Assembly: GCA_022661535.1 (NCBI GenBank)
Contig: JAKULF010000003.1
Span: forward strand, 1,922,001 to 1,986,000
Source of the DNA: Eutypa lata
Taxonomy: Eukaryota > Ascomycota > Sordariomycetes > Xylariales > Diatrypaceae
Direction: 5' to 3'
Length of the DNA: 64,000 nucleotides
Part shown: in pieces, positions 1 to 10,204 of the stretch
How positions within the stretch are numbered: position 1 is the first letter of the stretch
How the letters are laid out: each line of letters begins with the position of its first letter
The notes under the pieces: model-generated
Database searches by the model: none
The model's input: the letters and a program-made list of their open reading frames with translations, nothing else
Told to the model about the DNA's origin: nothing
Position numbers and translations under genes: made by a program

Positions 1-250
1 TCACGAGGTCGTAACCCCAGAGAAGGATAGCTGTTGTGAGAGCTAAGCAGTAGGCCGCCACCTTGGGGTAGCGTTTCACCGCTTGGAAGAACGGTAGGTC
101 TTCGTTTTCGTCGATTGACGAGACCGACTCTGCCGTACTTTCGTTTCTACTGCTGACGGTGTCCTCCACATTCGGTTCTAGTGAATCTTTCTTCGCGTCA
201 CTGCCGGAAGCGTTCAACGCTTGGTCGTCGTGGTGCTCCATCACGGGCAT
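1..250 (-). CDS. MFS sugar transporter (maltose/alpha-glucoside permease-like), 5' part only
   Basis: The gene runs off the left edge of the window, so only the first 83 or so residues are visible. The N-terminus is hydrophilic and acidic (D/E/S-rich, cytoplasmic), followed by a KRYPKVAAYCLALTTAILLW segment and GYDLV, where the first membrane helix of fungal alpha-glucoside/maltose permeases begins. These are 12-helix plasma-membrane proton symporters for sugars. I placed the start at the ATG at 250; the frame stays open upstream but contains no other ATG back to the stop, and a second Met lies three codons in. No intron is visible in this part. The subfamily (maltose versus hexose) is an inference from the pre-TM1 motif only; substrate cannot be told. 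Confidence 0.75.
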   Translation of the reverse strand, partial: MPVMEHHDDQALNASGSDAKKDSLEPNVEDTVSSRNESTAESVSSIDENEDLPFFQAVKRYPKVAAYCLALTTAILLWGYDLV

Positions 251-2451
251 TATGTCGGATTCAGGTCGTTTGTCTTCGCCCGTAGCGATGCGAAGGAACG
301 GGAGTGAGACGGGATGATATATACTAAATGGCGAGTTGGGTGGGCCGCTTGAAGGAGATCTTGGTCGATTCAAGGATAATGAAGGATCACCACCATGGTA
401 ATATAGGCGGGGACCCTAGACCTCAAATAACTTTTTTTTTTTTGCCAGCCCGCTTCTGCATCCCCCATGTCTATCTATCTGAACAAGCCGCAGGCGAATT
501 ATTGGTGAGACCGCATGATGCCTGCATACATACATAGTAACTAGTGGTCACCGACCAAAAAGCGGAAAGAACAAAAAAAAACATTTACTGCTGCTTTGTA
601 ACTAGTCTGCTAGTCAAAAGGGGCGCGCGTCTCGTCAGCTCAGCGATCGTCGGGGAATAAGCGAATATCGCTGACCCCCTTAGTTACCCCGCAAGTTTTC
701 AATACGGCAGTCGACTGTCATTAGTTTTAAACAGCAACCGCTGCATTTTTGTTGACAAGGGCTCACGCTGACGCTTTAACGCAATTCTGCAAGTGCGAAC
801 AGGAGCGGTAGGGGAGATCAGATCTGCATTCGGACGACTACGCGGCTGTTGCTATGTATAATATGACGTCCTAGAGCTTTTATTTCGGCTCTTCTCTCAT
901 GCGGCTATTGTACAATACAGTACTTCGTACGTGGTAGTTATCATAGGGCCCCCCGTGGTGGTGGCGGCGGCGGAACAACCCGACTCGCGAATTTCGCTGG
1001 ACTCCACAACCTTTCGGAGTGGCTCTGGGCAACGCGGTTTTCGCTCCCACTGAGACACTCTGCGAATTATCGAACGTAGCGGCGCCCTGGGCGAGTACGC
1101 AACCACGTATATCCTTTTGGAAATGCGCATAAGAAGATCACAGCATGTTTTTGCTACCCAAGGTGGTGTGCCCAGCGCTAGCTAATGGGTGAATCCGTCA
1201 GACTTCAAAATCTTATCTCTCTGTCTAACTATCTGTCAGCCCTAGCATCCTTATTAAAATTGCCGTGAGACGGATTGTGTGAGCATCCTAGGGGGGCCAT
1301 CTCAGAAAACGCCAAGATAGGAAGTTCCCAGTGAGCATAGCCTATGCCAAGCACTCGTATATAAGAGGAAGAGGTATGAGCGTCGATCTAGTTATCTGTA
1401 CACTGCAGAATTAACGTTCGATCCCGTAGTTACTCCACACGCTTACACAGAAGGGGCTGGCAATGCGGCCGTCACAGGATGCAGCTTTCGGTTGAAGAAC
1501 CTCGAGAGCGTATTTTGCACGAATGGAATTGGTTTGGAGCGAACCCAACTTGAGATCTGAAAGTGTGGAACGCATTGTAATTACCTAGGTATTGGCGCGG
1601 CGTACATAATAGCCGTCTATGCTTAAGGGCCATTACTATGAACTACCTTATTTTTTTTGGTTATTATTAAAGAAAGCCATTCCCAAAATGACTATAGGAC
1701 TCAAATCGAGTATCCAATTATTATATGTCTAAAGTTATCAAGGTACCCCCTATATTATCTGATGGAGACTCATTCGTTATCCCGCCAACTCACCTTCTCT
1801 TGTTGACACACCCCCATCAATTACGGGGCTCATACCAGAGAAAATAACCATTCTTGCTTGCCAAAAAATAATCAACTCAACATATATCCTACAATTCTTA
1901 CCGTCGCACGGCTAAGGGCCGAGCTTGGAAGTGAAGTCCCGAAAGGAATAAATTGGGGAATGGAGGATCACAGGATCACGGAATGTGGCGCCCCCCTGGC
2001 TGGGGTGAGACGAGCTAATGAGAAGCCGATATATAAAGTTGTGGCTCTACCAGTGACCTGGAAACTTCTTGGCAACTAATGCACGATTGTGAGCAAAGAA
2101 CGTAGGTTAGTAGATATGTAGTTGGGCTTCGTACCAACCCGTCGGCTCTTTCCATGTAGTCGCATTGTGGCGTAGATCTTCCCAACATTAACTTGTATCT
2201 CGCCTTGCCTTGTTTTACAGCCAAGCCAAATGACACCCCGCGGCCGAAGTGTGGAGGTTTCAAGTATGGACGACGGGGAGTCTGTGTCTGAGGCTGTGTC
2301 CTCCCCTACCGCGGGCCGACTCGCGGCTTCCAGGAGCGCGGTCGGGTTGGGACTTTCTTACGTAGCCATCATCGACTCCTCGCTTCAGCGTAACTGATTA
2401 CTACCTGTCTGTCTCCTCGAACCAGCACAGATCAGGTCCATCATCCACCTC
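251..2451. other. Intergenic, no gene supported
   Basis: About 2.2 kb between the divergently oriented upstream end of the transporter gene and the 3' end of the MGCC protein gene. It contains homopolymer runs (for example near 430 and 575) and several short open frames, none with domain-like sequence, convincing splice sites or coding composition. The first few hundred bases should hold the transporter promoter. Confidence 0.5.
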
Positions 2452-3306
2452 TTAGAAAGCACCAGCCCGACCATAGTTCATGCCATTCATCTGATAATAT
2501 AGACTCATCTTCGTACGCGGGGAAGTTGGCTTGGGATCCCGCTGCTGCTGCTGTCGCTGCTGCCGTCGCATCCACGCCTCAACACTAGCGTAATCTGCAT
2601 CGTCTCCGATGTCAGAGACAGCAACGCTATTGCTCCGTTCTAGCTCCCCATACGACCCCGCTTTCTGCTGCTGCTGCTGCTCGTAGTTCGCGAACGGCTT
2701 GACTCCGGTGATCACGAGCGGTTCCCGCTCTGGCACTGAGCTCATCGGCTGCCTGCGCGTCGGTTGCCGGTTCACCACAGCCGGAGCCGGGGCCGCCGGA
2801 GCAGCCCGTCGCTGCGGCGAGTCACGGTACCGCGCCGGTGTTGGTGCCGGTCTGCGTTGAATCATGTTGCTGTTGGCTTGGTACGCGGGCTTCGGGGGCG
2901 ACGGGAGGGCAGCTTGCTTGGGCTGTTGCTGTGGTGATGGCGGATGGCGGTACGGCCCCAGAAATTCGCTTCCGGGGAGCCCGGCGAGCGCCTGTCCAAG
3001 CCCCGGCTCGATGAACGAGTCCCGGTTGCCCTTGCCCGTCCACCCGTATCCATGGGCTGCTTCCCTCGCTCGTGCTTGTGCTCGCCTCCGCTCGTTGTCG
3101 GCTTGCTGTGGATGCGGATGTGGATGCGGACGAGGTTGCAGACGAGGAGCCTGTTGGTGTTGGGTATGGGGCGCATACTGGGGTTGGGGATGACGCTGGT
3201 ACTGGGGTTGGGGATGGCGCTGGTACTGGGGTTGGGAATGCTGTTGGTACTGGTAAGTTTGCTGTCGAGGTTGGTCGTAGTCGCTGGGATCGCCGCAACA
3301 ACCCAT
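2452..3306 (-). CDS. Low-complexity H/P/Q-rich protein with MGCC N-terminus
   Basis: Single-exon ORF of 284 residues starting MGCCGDPSDYDQ. Gly2 followed by two Cys is the arrangement of N-myristoylated and palmitoylated proteins, so membrane tethering is likely, although residue 6 is Asp rather than the preferred Ser/Thr. Residues about 15-65 are H/P/Q-rich with a near-perfect 8-residue repeat (QRHPQPQY), followed by alternating HP. The middle is P/A/R-rich and predicted disordered, with a short conserved-looking stretch around GYGWTGKGNRDSFIEPGLG. Poly-Q occurs near residues 210 and 250, and a possible phosphorylated acidic/serine patch lies near 220-235. I do not recognise a folded domain. 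A peripheral membrane scaffold or signalling adaptor is a guess. Confidence 0.6.
   Translation of the reverse strand: MGCCGDPSDYDQPRQQTYQYQQHSQPQYQRHPQPQYQRHPQPQYAPHTQHQQAPRLQPRPHPHPHPQQADNERRRAQARAREAAHGYGWTGKGNRDSFIEPGLGQALAGLPGSEFLGPYRHPPSPQQQPKQAALPSPPKPAYQANSNMIQRRPAPTPARYRDSPQRRAAPAAPAPAVVNRQPTRRQPMSSVPEREPLVITGVKPFANYEQQQQQKAGSYGELERSNSVAVSDIGDDADYASVEAWMRRQQRQQQQRDPKPTSPRTKMSLYYQMNGMNYGRAGAF
3178..3252. repeat. 24-bp in-frame tandem minisatellite, three copies
   Basis: Three tandem 24-bp units (core on the + strand: tggggttggggatg then gctggtac) with a few substitutions, the third the most diverged. They sit inside the MGCC protein gene and encode its 8-residue QRHPQPQY repeat, so copy-number change keeps the frame. 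Confidence 0.75.
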
Positions 3307-4794
3307 ATTGTCTTTTGTTTTATTTCGTTTTATGTGGTGTGAAGAAAAGGGGTAAGTTGGTGCGTGGTAAGTCTGCTACGACTAGTAAAAGATACTGGCT
3401 TGTGTGAAGCGGAATGAATATATGCTCTATAGAAGATAACTGTCACTGACAGTTGACGTAAACCAGAAGAGAAAACTAAATGGAATAGAAATTATATCAA
3501 TACACTGCTCCAGCAGCTTCTTGAGGGATGATGTTTTGTGAATGTGAATTAAATAGAGAAAATAACAAATACACTAACTAAGTCCGTTTCAGTCACTGCT
3601 AGAATGCCGCATAGAATGACTTAAATAAATCGGTCATTTCATTCTTCTTTGTTTAGATGAAAACTGAGCTTTGTCGTGCTTGGGTTGTCCTTTGTCCTCT
3701 GAGGATAATGCTACACAGATGTAGTCAAAGGAGTCGTTTTCATCGAGGCCCTGATGTATCTTTAATCACATTGAATCGCATGACCAACAATGACATTCTC
3801 TGCGTCTGGCTACAAAGCAATTACTTCTAGACTCTTTATTATTCATGGCTACCTCTTAAAAGGAAATATAGGGACGACTCCAAGCCAGCCAGCTATTGCG
3901 ATAAGTGTTTGCCTTCTATGTAGCAGAATAGCTTGGGTGGTTTTATACTACAGTTTAGGCACTTAAGTCATATTTTTGATAAACTAACCCTCTCGACGAC
4001 GAAAGCACAACAAGCAGCAATATATTTCACTAAATGTAATTTGCTATCACTAAGAAACTTATGGATAGGCTTCGCTAGGTTTACAATAAAATTCACAAAA
4101 GCCATCCTGTCAAACTTAGTCATATTGACACCAGGTCTAATCATTGGAGTTTAGACAAAGTGGTATAGAGATAAGCAATCTATTATTATTCAGGTGATGG
4201 GTTAAGAGTGGTTTCGCATTCAATATTGCTCACCCTTGGAGCCATGTCTAACAGTCACTATAAAGTAGCTGGACAACATGTGGTGGATAATTGTACATCT
4301 TTGATACAAATATTCCTTGTTATCTGCATTGCATTAAATAAGAAGAAGATATACCAACGAGTTGAAACAAAGGTCAAGAATTAAGGCTCAGCTCCAAGGC
4401 ACATGACGATGTTGTATGTGTATACTATATTCGTATTGTGTATTCAAATGCGAGTCAGCTGCACCTGACATGACCTACTGAAAGGCTGGATTGAAAATAG
4501 TGTAAATTCTCTGCTATTGTAACATTGTCACTGGCCTACCCCGACAGACATAAAGAGTCAAAATTCAAGAACAAGCTTGGCACAAAGACAAATGCATTGT
4601 AAGTTCGGTTCGTGTTCACCTTTGTAATTGTACATCTAGAGCGCTTTATTCCATTGTCAACCTATTATTCAACGGGGTACTATTTCATTGTCCATGGATT
4701 GAATATATTCGTAAAAAACCATGACCCTAACGCTTATTCTGTGCGCACGTGGATTGGAGGAGTCTAAGAGACCGATTAATGAACCGAAATCAAA
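3307..4794. other. Intergenic, no gene supported
   Basis: About 1.5 kb separating two divergently transcribed hypothetical genes; it should contain both promoters. AT content rises in the middle. Short open frames here lack any protein-like pattern and I see no repeat or RNA gene. Confidence 0.5.
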
Positions 4795-5754
4795 ATGCAC
4801 CCCATAGGTTCCATCAAGAAATGGCTGGGACATAAGAAAAAGAAGAACCAGGGGACACCAAGCGCCAGTGAAATAGCTGATAAGGTTTACAGCGAAGCAG
4901 AACGCGATTACCTGCAGAACGAGATCCCTCTCGTAAGTGACTTCATCCCCCAGGCCAAGGGAACCGAGGCCACACTCGGATGGCTTGAGCGACGTACGCC
5001 GGAGGCGCTCTCCCGCCTGACGATCGAGCGAGACCGCGCCGCGAAGCAGAACTCTCGCGGGCCGAAAAACAAGGGGACTAAGGAGGTAAAGAAGATACTC
5101 ATGAAACCCTGCCGCACCACCGTCGAGCAACTCCATCATGTCCGCAACCAGGCTGAGTTGAGCGTCAGATACGGAACGGCCACTGGAGCTGTTATGTATA
5201 ATCTAGGCAGATCCATGAATCGAAAGTCCTATGCACCGAAGCTGCCCTCTCTACAGCTGAAGGATTTTAGCACGATGGTGAAGGAGCATCTTGACGTTGT
5301 CGGTAAGCTCCCGGGAAGCACTCTAGGTTCGATGACCCTTCGCAGCTCGTTAGATCTCCGGACGCCCAGCAGGCGTGTAAGTTCCGAGGCTTCGTCCATG
5401 TCGCCCGCCAGGGGGCGGGGTAGGCGCCGTTCCTCGGGTATCGAGGACGAACGACTAGGCTCGAGTCTTGATTCCCAAAGGACCGGCAGTGCCGGTGACC
5501 GAGCTTTATCCCCCCTTTCCGCGGAATCAGATTCGGAGAACGACCCTTATGAGAACATGCCCCAGTCGCCCGAGAATCGCACTGCCGAGGAGCAATGGGA
5601 AGCCCAGGAGGCAACCTTCGTTTCTATCGTGCAGGTCCCGACACAGGTAATCCGCAAAGTCCAGATCAGGCGGAAGAAAAAGAGGCAGTTGAGCACGCTG
5701 TCGCGGATTAGTGAGGTGAGTATCCTGCCGGGGGGAGTTGTTACCAGTTCATAA
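4795..5754 (+). CDS. Hypothetical basic, largely disordered protein
   Basis: Open frame of 319 residues. The N-terminus is very basic (GHKKKKN), followed by a helical, charged region (about residues 20-100) with acidic and basic patches, a more ordered stretch (about 105-165, TVEQLHHVRNQAELSVRYGT...), then a Ser/Arg/Pro-rich disordered tail with RS and SP motifs resembling phosphorylation sites. Near the C-terminus is a basic cluster RRKKKRQ. The basic clusters would suit nuclear localisation. A GTGAGT at 5714-5719 is a potential 5' splice site, so the last dozen residues could belong to an intron and the true C-terminus may lie downstream. Not a family I recognise. Confidence 0.5.
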   Translation: MHPIGSIKKWLGHKKKKNQGTPSASEIADKVYSEAERDYLQNEIPLVSDFIPQAKGTEATLGWLERRTPEALSRLTIERDRAAKQNSRGPKNKGTKEVKKILMKPCRTTVEQLHHVRNQAELSVRYGTATGAVMYNLGRSMNRKSYAPKLPSLQLKDFSTMVKEHLDVVGKLPGSTLGSMTLRSSLDLRTPSRRVSSEASSMSPARGRGRRRSSGIEDERLGSSLDSQRTGSAGDRALSPLSAESDSENDPYENMPQSPENRTAEEQWEAQEATFVSIVQVPTQVIRKVQIRRKKKRQLSTLSRISEVSILPGGVVTSS

Positions 5755-6022
5755 TTAGATCCTCAGAGATCTGCTATATATATTACTAGACTAGCCAAAG
5801 TCGGCCAATGCATTCTCTTGAGAGAGGAAGGTAATGATAGAAAATAATATCGTGTTAGTTTGGAACCTGATGTATAAGTGTGAAGACATTAATTTGATAT
5901 GTGGAGACATATGACTTTCAACATCTTGACATTGATGACTATCTGATGCTACATCAACTATGTTGATCTATAACCGACTGAACGTGGTGTCCTTCCCTAA
6001 CCCCCCTTTGCTTGGTCGCATT
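5755..6022. other. Convergent intergenic spacer
   Basis: Short AT-rich spacer between two genes pointing at each other (hypothetical gene on +, ridA on -). It should hold both 3' untranslated regions. Nothing else seen. Confidence 0.5.
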
Positions 6023-6709
6023 CTAAGGAAGGGCAATGCACTCGATCTCCACGTCGACGTTCTTGGGCAGCGTCTTGACGGCGACGCAAGAACGGGCAGG
6101 CTTCTGAGTGAACCACTTCTCGTACTCGGCGTTCATGTCGGCGAACAGCGACATGTCGGCTAGGAAGATGTTCACCTTGACGACCCGGTCGAGAGAAGAG
6201 CCAGCCGCGGTGAGGACGGCCTTCAAGTTTGTGATGCAGGCGGCCGTCTTCTCGCCAATGGTGCCCTCAATGAGGTTGCCCTGGGAGTCGCAGGGAATCT
6301 GGCCAGAGCAGTAGATGGTCGTCGGCGTCTTGATGGCATGGGACTATTAAGTTATAGAGTTAGATCACAATATGTCTGGCCCAGGCCATGTAAGTAAGTT
6401 CAAGTGGGTTGGTTCCATACGTAAGGTCCGGCAGCTTTGTGAGTTGTTAGTTATTATTCATCAATGCATCTACTCTACTAGATAGTATGACGTCGAGGAT
6501 GGACAAGTAAGTAGGTATATGTATGACTTACGAGGAGCGGCGTCCTTGCTGAAAACTGGAGTGATGTCGGCCATCTTGCGGGTGTGTATGAGGACCGGTG
6601 GTGCGGGGCAGACAGCTCTAAACGAAGCTCGATAGAACAATGGACGATGATGAATGGAATTGAAGTTGATTGCTGCACGTCTTGGGATGGCTCGAACAAC
6701 AGTGGGCAT
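6023..6709 (-). CDS. RidA/YjgF/UK114 family enamine-imine deaminase, dual-start form
   Basis: Three exons: 6709-6532, 6434-6421 (14 nt) and 6343-6023, giving 170 residues. RidA proteins hydrolyse reactive 2-aminoacrylate and related enamines or imines released by PLP enzymes. The core shows the family pattern: AGPYSHAIKTP, IYCSGQIPCDSQGNLIEGT, a central KAVL...GSSLDRVVKVNIFL, the PARSCVAV segment with the substrate-carboxylate Arg, and VEIECIAL at the end. A 45-residue extension precedes an internal MADITPVF start; it has many Arg and no Asp/Glu, typical of a mitochondrial presequence. Translation from Met46 would give the usual 125-residue cytosolic form. The microexon is required to supply the conserved AGPY residues and keep phase (1 nt + 14 nt). 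Confidence 0.92.
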
Positions 6710-7760
6710 AGTTGGGCTCTAACGTCAGTTATATAAAAAGAGCGCAATTCCAAATCATTCAATGGGGGAGCAGAGAGGAGGTTCTTAGTCAAGGAAAAGA
6801 GCTTCGAGAAAGCAAATCACCCTCCGTTCCTACTCCGAAGCCCCCCACTCCGATATAAGGCGTACCCCACCAAGAGGGCTCCAGGCTGGTTCCGTTATGA
6901 AGTCACGAAGTAACTATCTATTCTAACTCAATGGGTTAGGTAGCTATGAAGAGCCTCAAATTATCTGGCATAATAAATTAACTGCTTATTTCATGGGGTA
7001 CAGTTGTAATCCAAGCTATATACATGCATTAGCTGTACGATTACGATGATATCATTGGTAAATATATCGAGCAAAGGTTCACTGCCTTCATTAACTATAG
7101 CTAGAAATAATGACATACCTAGGTACATTATGCACATAAACGATAGGGAACCAATACTTCGTACACAGCCTTATCGATACCAGAGTTTACTGTCGTACCA
7201 GACGCTATTGAATTCTGGCCACTACGTAATTGCTGTGCGTGGTCCAGTTACTGCACTAAACTAGGAATAATCTTAGCGTATTGTTTCAGGGGGTTCAAAC
7301 TGCCAAGTGGCATGAAAGTGTAGGATTGGAAAGGGAGAAGCAGGCATAAGCTTCGAGTTCCTGGAAAGGCTGTACAAAAATATTATCCACCCCTTCGACA
7401 ACCAACTTTTTTGGGTTGAAGACGATCCAATCATCACGAAACGTCGACGACACCTCAGTCGCTCGGTGTTTATATATTACTTCTTATCGAGGGTTTCTAT
7501 TCGTTTCATTGTAAGTAAAACCTTTATGACTTTTGCCTTAAGCTTTCCTGCATTGTACATGCGGCTAGCTGTATTGTACTTCGTATCGTATACACTCCCT
7601 TTTTTGCCCAGACCGCATGTTAGCCCCGACGTGTTAAGTTGGACGATCGAGTCTTCACTGTAAAGTATCTGTTCTTTATGGTGATTTGATAGCTAATATT
7701 TCTACCTCTCTTCTTAGATTTCGATTCCTTTAATTTTGACGTTCGCTTGCCTTCTACACT
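6710..7760. other. Divergent promoter region between ridA and pmt4
   Basis: About 1 kb between the start of ridA (-) and the start of the Pmt4-type gene (+). It should carry both promoters and 5' leaders. Pyrimidine-rich stretches just upstream of 7761 fit a fungal core promoter or leader. No separate gene is supported. Confidence 0.5.
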
Positions 7761-10204
7761 ATGCCTTCTCCGCAAGGGAGCTTGCGTCAGCGGAACGTCC
7801 CTGGTTCTTCTAAGAAGAGCGACGCCCCTGCTGATGCCGCCCTCGACCGTCCCGAAAAGTCCAAGAAGAAGGCGACAGGCGCAGGCTCAGAGTGGGATTA
7901 CAAGATTGCATTGGCCATAATAACCTTTTTGGCCTTTGTTTCAAGATTCTGGGGAATCGGCCATCCTAATGAGGTAGTCTTTGACGAAGTCCACTTTGGC
8001 AAGGTAAGTGAAAAGCTACTTTTATGGCCCATCCATCATCATAAGAAAGGATATCTTGACTAATTAGATGACTTTTCATAGTTTGCCTCCTACTACCTCG
8101 AGAGGACCTACTTCTTCGATGTCCACCCACCCTTTGGGAAGCTCCTCTTTGCCTTTATGGGCTGGCTTGTTGGTTACGATGGCCACTTCCACTTCGAGAA
8201 CATCGGCGACTCGTACATTGCGAACAAGGTCCCATATGTCGCTTTCCGTGCCATGCCAGCTCTACTGGGTGCCCTGACCGTCTCGGTTGTTTTCCTGATT
8301 ATGTGGGAATCTGCCTATAGTCTTCCAGCATGCGTTGTCGCCGCCGGCCTGGTGCTCCTTGACAACGCCCATATTGGCCAGACACGGTTAATCCTGCTCG
8401 ACGCCACCCTGATTTTCGCCATGGCCTGCAGTTTGTTATGTTATATCAAGTTCTACAAGTTGAGGCATGAACCGTTCAGTCGGAAGTGGTGGAAATGGCT
8501 GATCCTGACCGGCTTCGCATTGTCATGCGATATCTCCGTGAAATACGTCGGTCTTTTCGCCTTTGTCACCATCGGTTCTGCTGTTGTCATCGACTTATGG
8601 GATCTCTTGAACATCAAGCGTCCTGGCGGCGCACTGACTTTACAACAATTCAGCTCCCACTTTGCAGCTCGTGCTGCCGGATTGATCATTATCCCATTTC
8701 TCTTTTATCTGTTCTGGTTCCAGGTCCACTTCTCCATCTTGACACGATCAGGCCCCGGTGATGACTTCATGACCCCAGAATTCCAAGAAACCCTGTCCGA
8801 CAACGTCATGCTTGCGAACTCTATCAATATCGATTACTATGACACCATCACAATCCAGCATAAAGAAACAAAAACCTTCCTTCACAGTCACGACGAGAAG
8901 TATCCGTTGCGATATGATGATGGCCGAGTTTCTAGTCAGGGTCAACAGGTGACTGGGTATCCGTATAACGACACGAACAACTACTGGCAGATCCTTCCCG
9001 TCAGCGATGATCATAAGATGGGTCGTCGTGTCAAGAACCATGAGCTCGTTAGGCTCCGACATTTGGTCACAGACACCATTTTGATGTCACATGACGTTGC
9101 TTCACCCTTTTATCCCACAAACCAGGAGTTCACTACGACTACTATACCTGATGCCTACGGTCCTCGTATTAATGATACTCTTTTTGAGATCCGTATTGAG
9201 CATGGAAAACAAAACCAAGAGTTCAAGAGTGTCTCGAGCCATTTCAAGCTTATTCACTACCCCAGCAAGGTAGCCATGTGGACCCACTCCAAGCCACTTC
9301 CTGAATGGGGGCACAAGCAGCAGGAAATCAACGGAAACAAGCAAATTGGCCCTAGCTCTAACGTGTGGCTTGTTGAAGACGTCCCTTCGGTCCCCAAAGA
9401 CTCGCCACGTCGTGAAAGGGAGGAGCGTCAAGTTAAGTCTCTGTCGCTCCTTAGAAAATGGTTCGAGCTGCAACGTGCCATGTTCTGGCATAACAGCCAG
9501 TTGACTAGCAGTCATCCCTATGCTAGTCAGCCGTACCAGTGGCCATTCCTGCTCCGAGGTGTAAGTTTCTGGACTCAGAATGATACACGCCAGCAGATCT
9601 ACTTCCTAGGAAACCCCATTGGTTGGTGGCTCTCGAGCAGTCTTCTCGCAGTCTATGTGGGTATTGTTCTTGCCGATCAAGTCTCTCTTCGTCGTGGCGT
9701 TGATGCCCTTGACCACCGTAAGTAATTGAAGTATTCAGACCTCTTGGCTCAGCACTAATTCTCAAACTAGGGACTCGATCACGCCTTTATAACTCTACTG
9801 GCTTTTTCTTCCTCGCATGGGCCACACATTATATCCCCTTCTATACTATGGGACGCCAGCTCTTCTTGCATCACTACCTGCCAGCCCACCTTGCGTCCAC
9901 TCTTGTCGTTGGTTCGCTGCTGGAATTTGTTTTCAATGCAGAGCCATCTGCAGAGGAGCCCAGCTACCATGATGTAGCATCTGGAAAGAAGCAAAGGACT
10001 GGACCCCGGCGCCACATTTCCGCCCGGGAGCGATTTGCCGGCCAGAGCATGGCTCCGGCGTGGATTGCCTGTACAGTCATTCTTTCACTGGCCTTTGCTG
10101 GCTGGTACTTCTATCTGCCCCTCACATACGGCTACCCTGGTCTTAGCGTGGAACAAGTTCAGCGGCGTAAGTGGCTCGGCTATGATCTTCATTTCGCCAA
10201 ATAG
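7761..10204 (+). CDS. pmt4: Dolichyl-phosphate-mannose protein O-mannosyltransferase, Pmt4 subfamily
   Basis: Exons 7761-8003, 8082-9717 and 9771-10204; 770 residues, close to yeast Pmt4 (762). It transfers mannose from dolichol-P-mannose to Ser/Thr of secretory proteins in the ER lumen. Seen in order: a basic cytosolic N-terminus, TM1 followed by the luminal loop VVFDEVHFGKFASYYLERTY with the acidic catalytic-loop residues and DVHPPFGKLL, several membrane helices (PMT domain to about 300), three MIR-type beta-trefoil repeats (about 320-520; HSHDEKYPLR, SHDVASPFYPTN, LIHYPSKVAMW), and a C-terminal four-helix part with RSRLYNSTGFFFLAWATHY, MGRQLFLHHYLPAH and LEFVF. These C-terminal motifs and the absence of Pmt1/Pmt2-specific features point to Pmt4. 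Both introns are canonical GT-AG (GTAAGT donors). Pmt4 generally acts on membrane-attached substrates; that is family knowledge. Confidence 0.95.

Noticed and set aside
897..1130. 77-codon minus-strand open frame
   Set aside because: No domain, unusual composition, no splice or promoter context; likely chance.
1395..1445. GTTCGATCC resembling a tRNA B box
   Set aside because: The flanking five bases do not pair into a T stem and there is no A box or acceptor stem at the right distance.
2822..3407. Several long frames on both strands over the repeat-rich gene
   Set aside because: The 24-bp, frame-preserving repeat keeps all six frames open; only the MGCC frame has a plausible start and protein organisation.
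4669..5139. 156-codon minus-strand open frame
   Set aside because: It is antisense to the 319-residue plus-strand gene, without a domain, and its composition looks like a reverse-complement shadow.
7225..7310. TGGTCCAGTTA ... GGTTCAAAC resembling A and B boxes of a tRNA
   Set aside because: No acceptor-stem pairing and no anticodon arm could be drawn between them.
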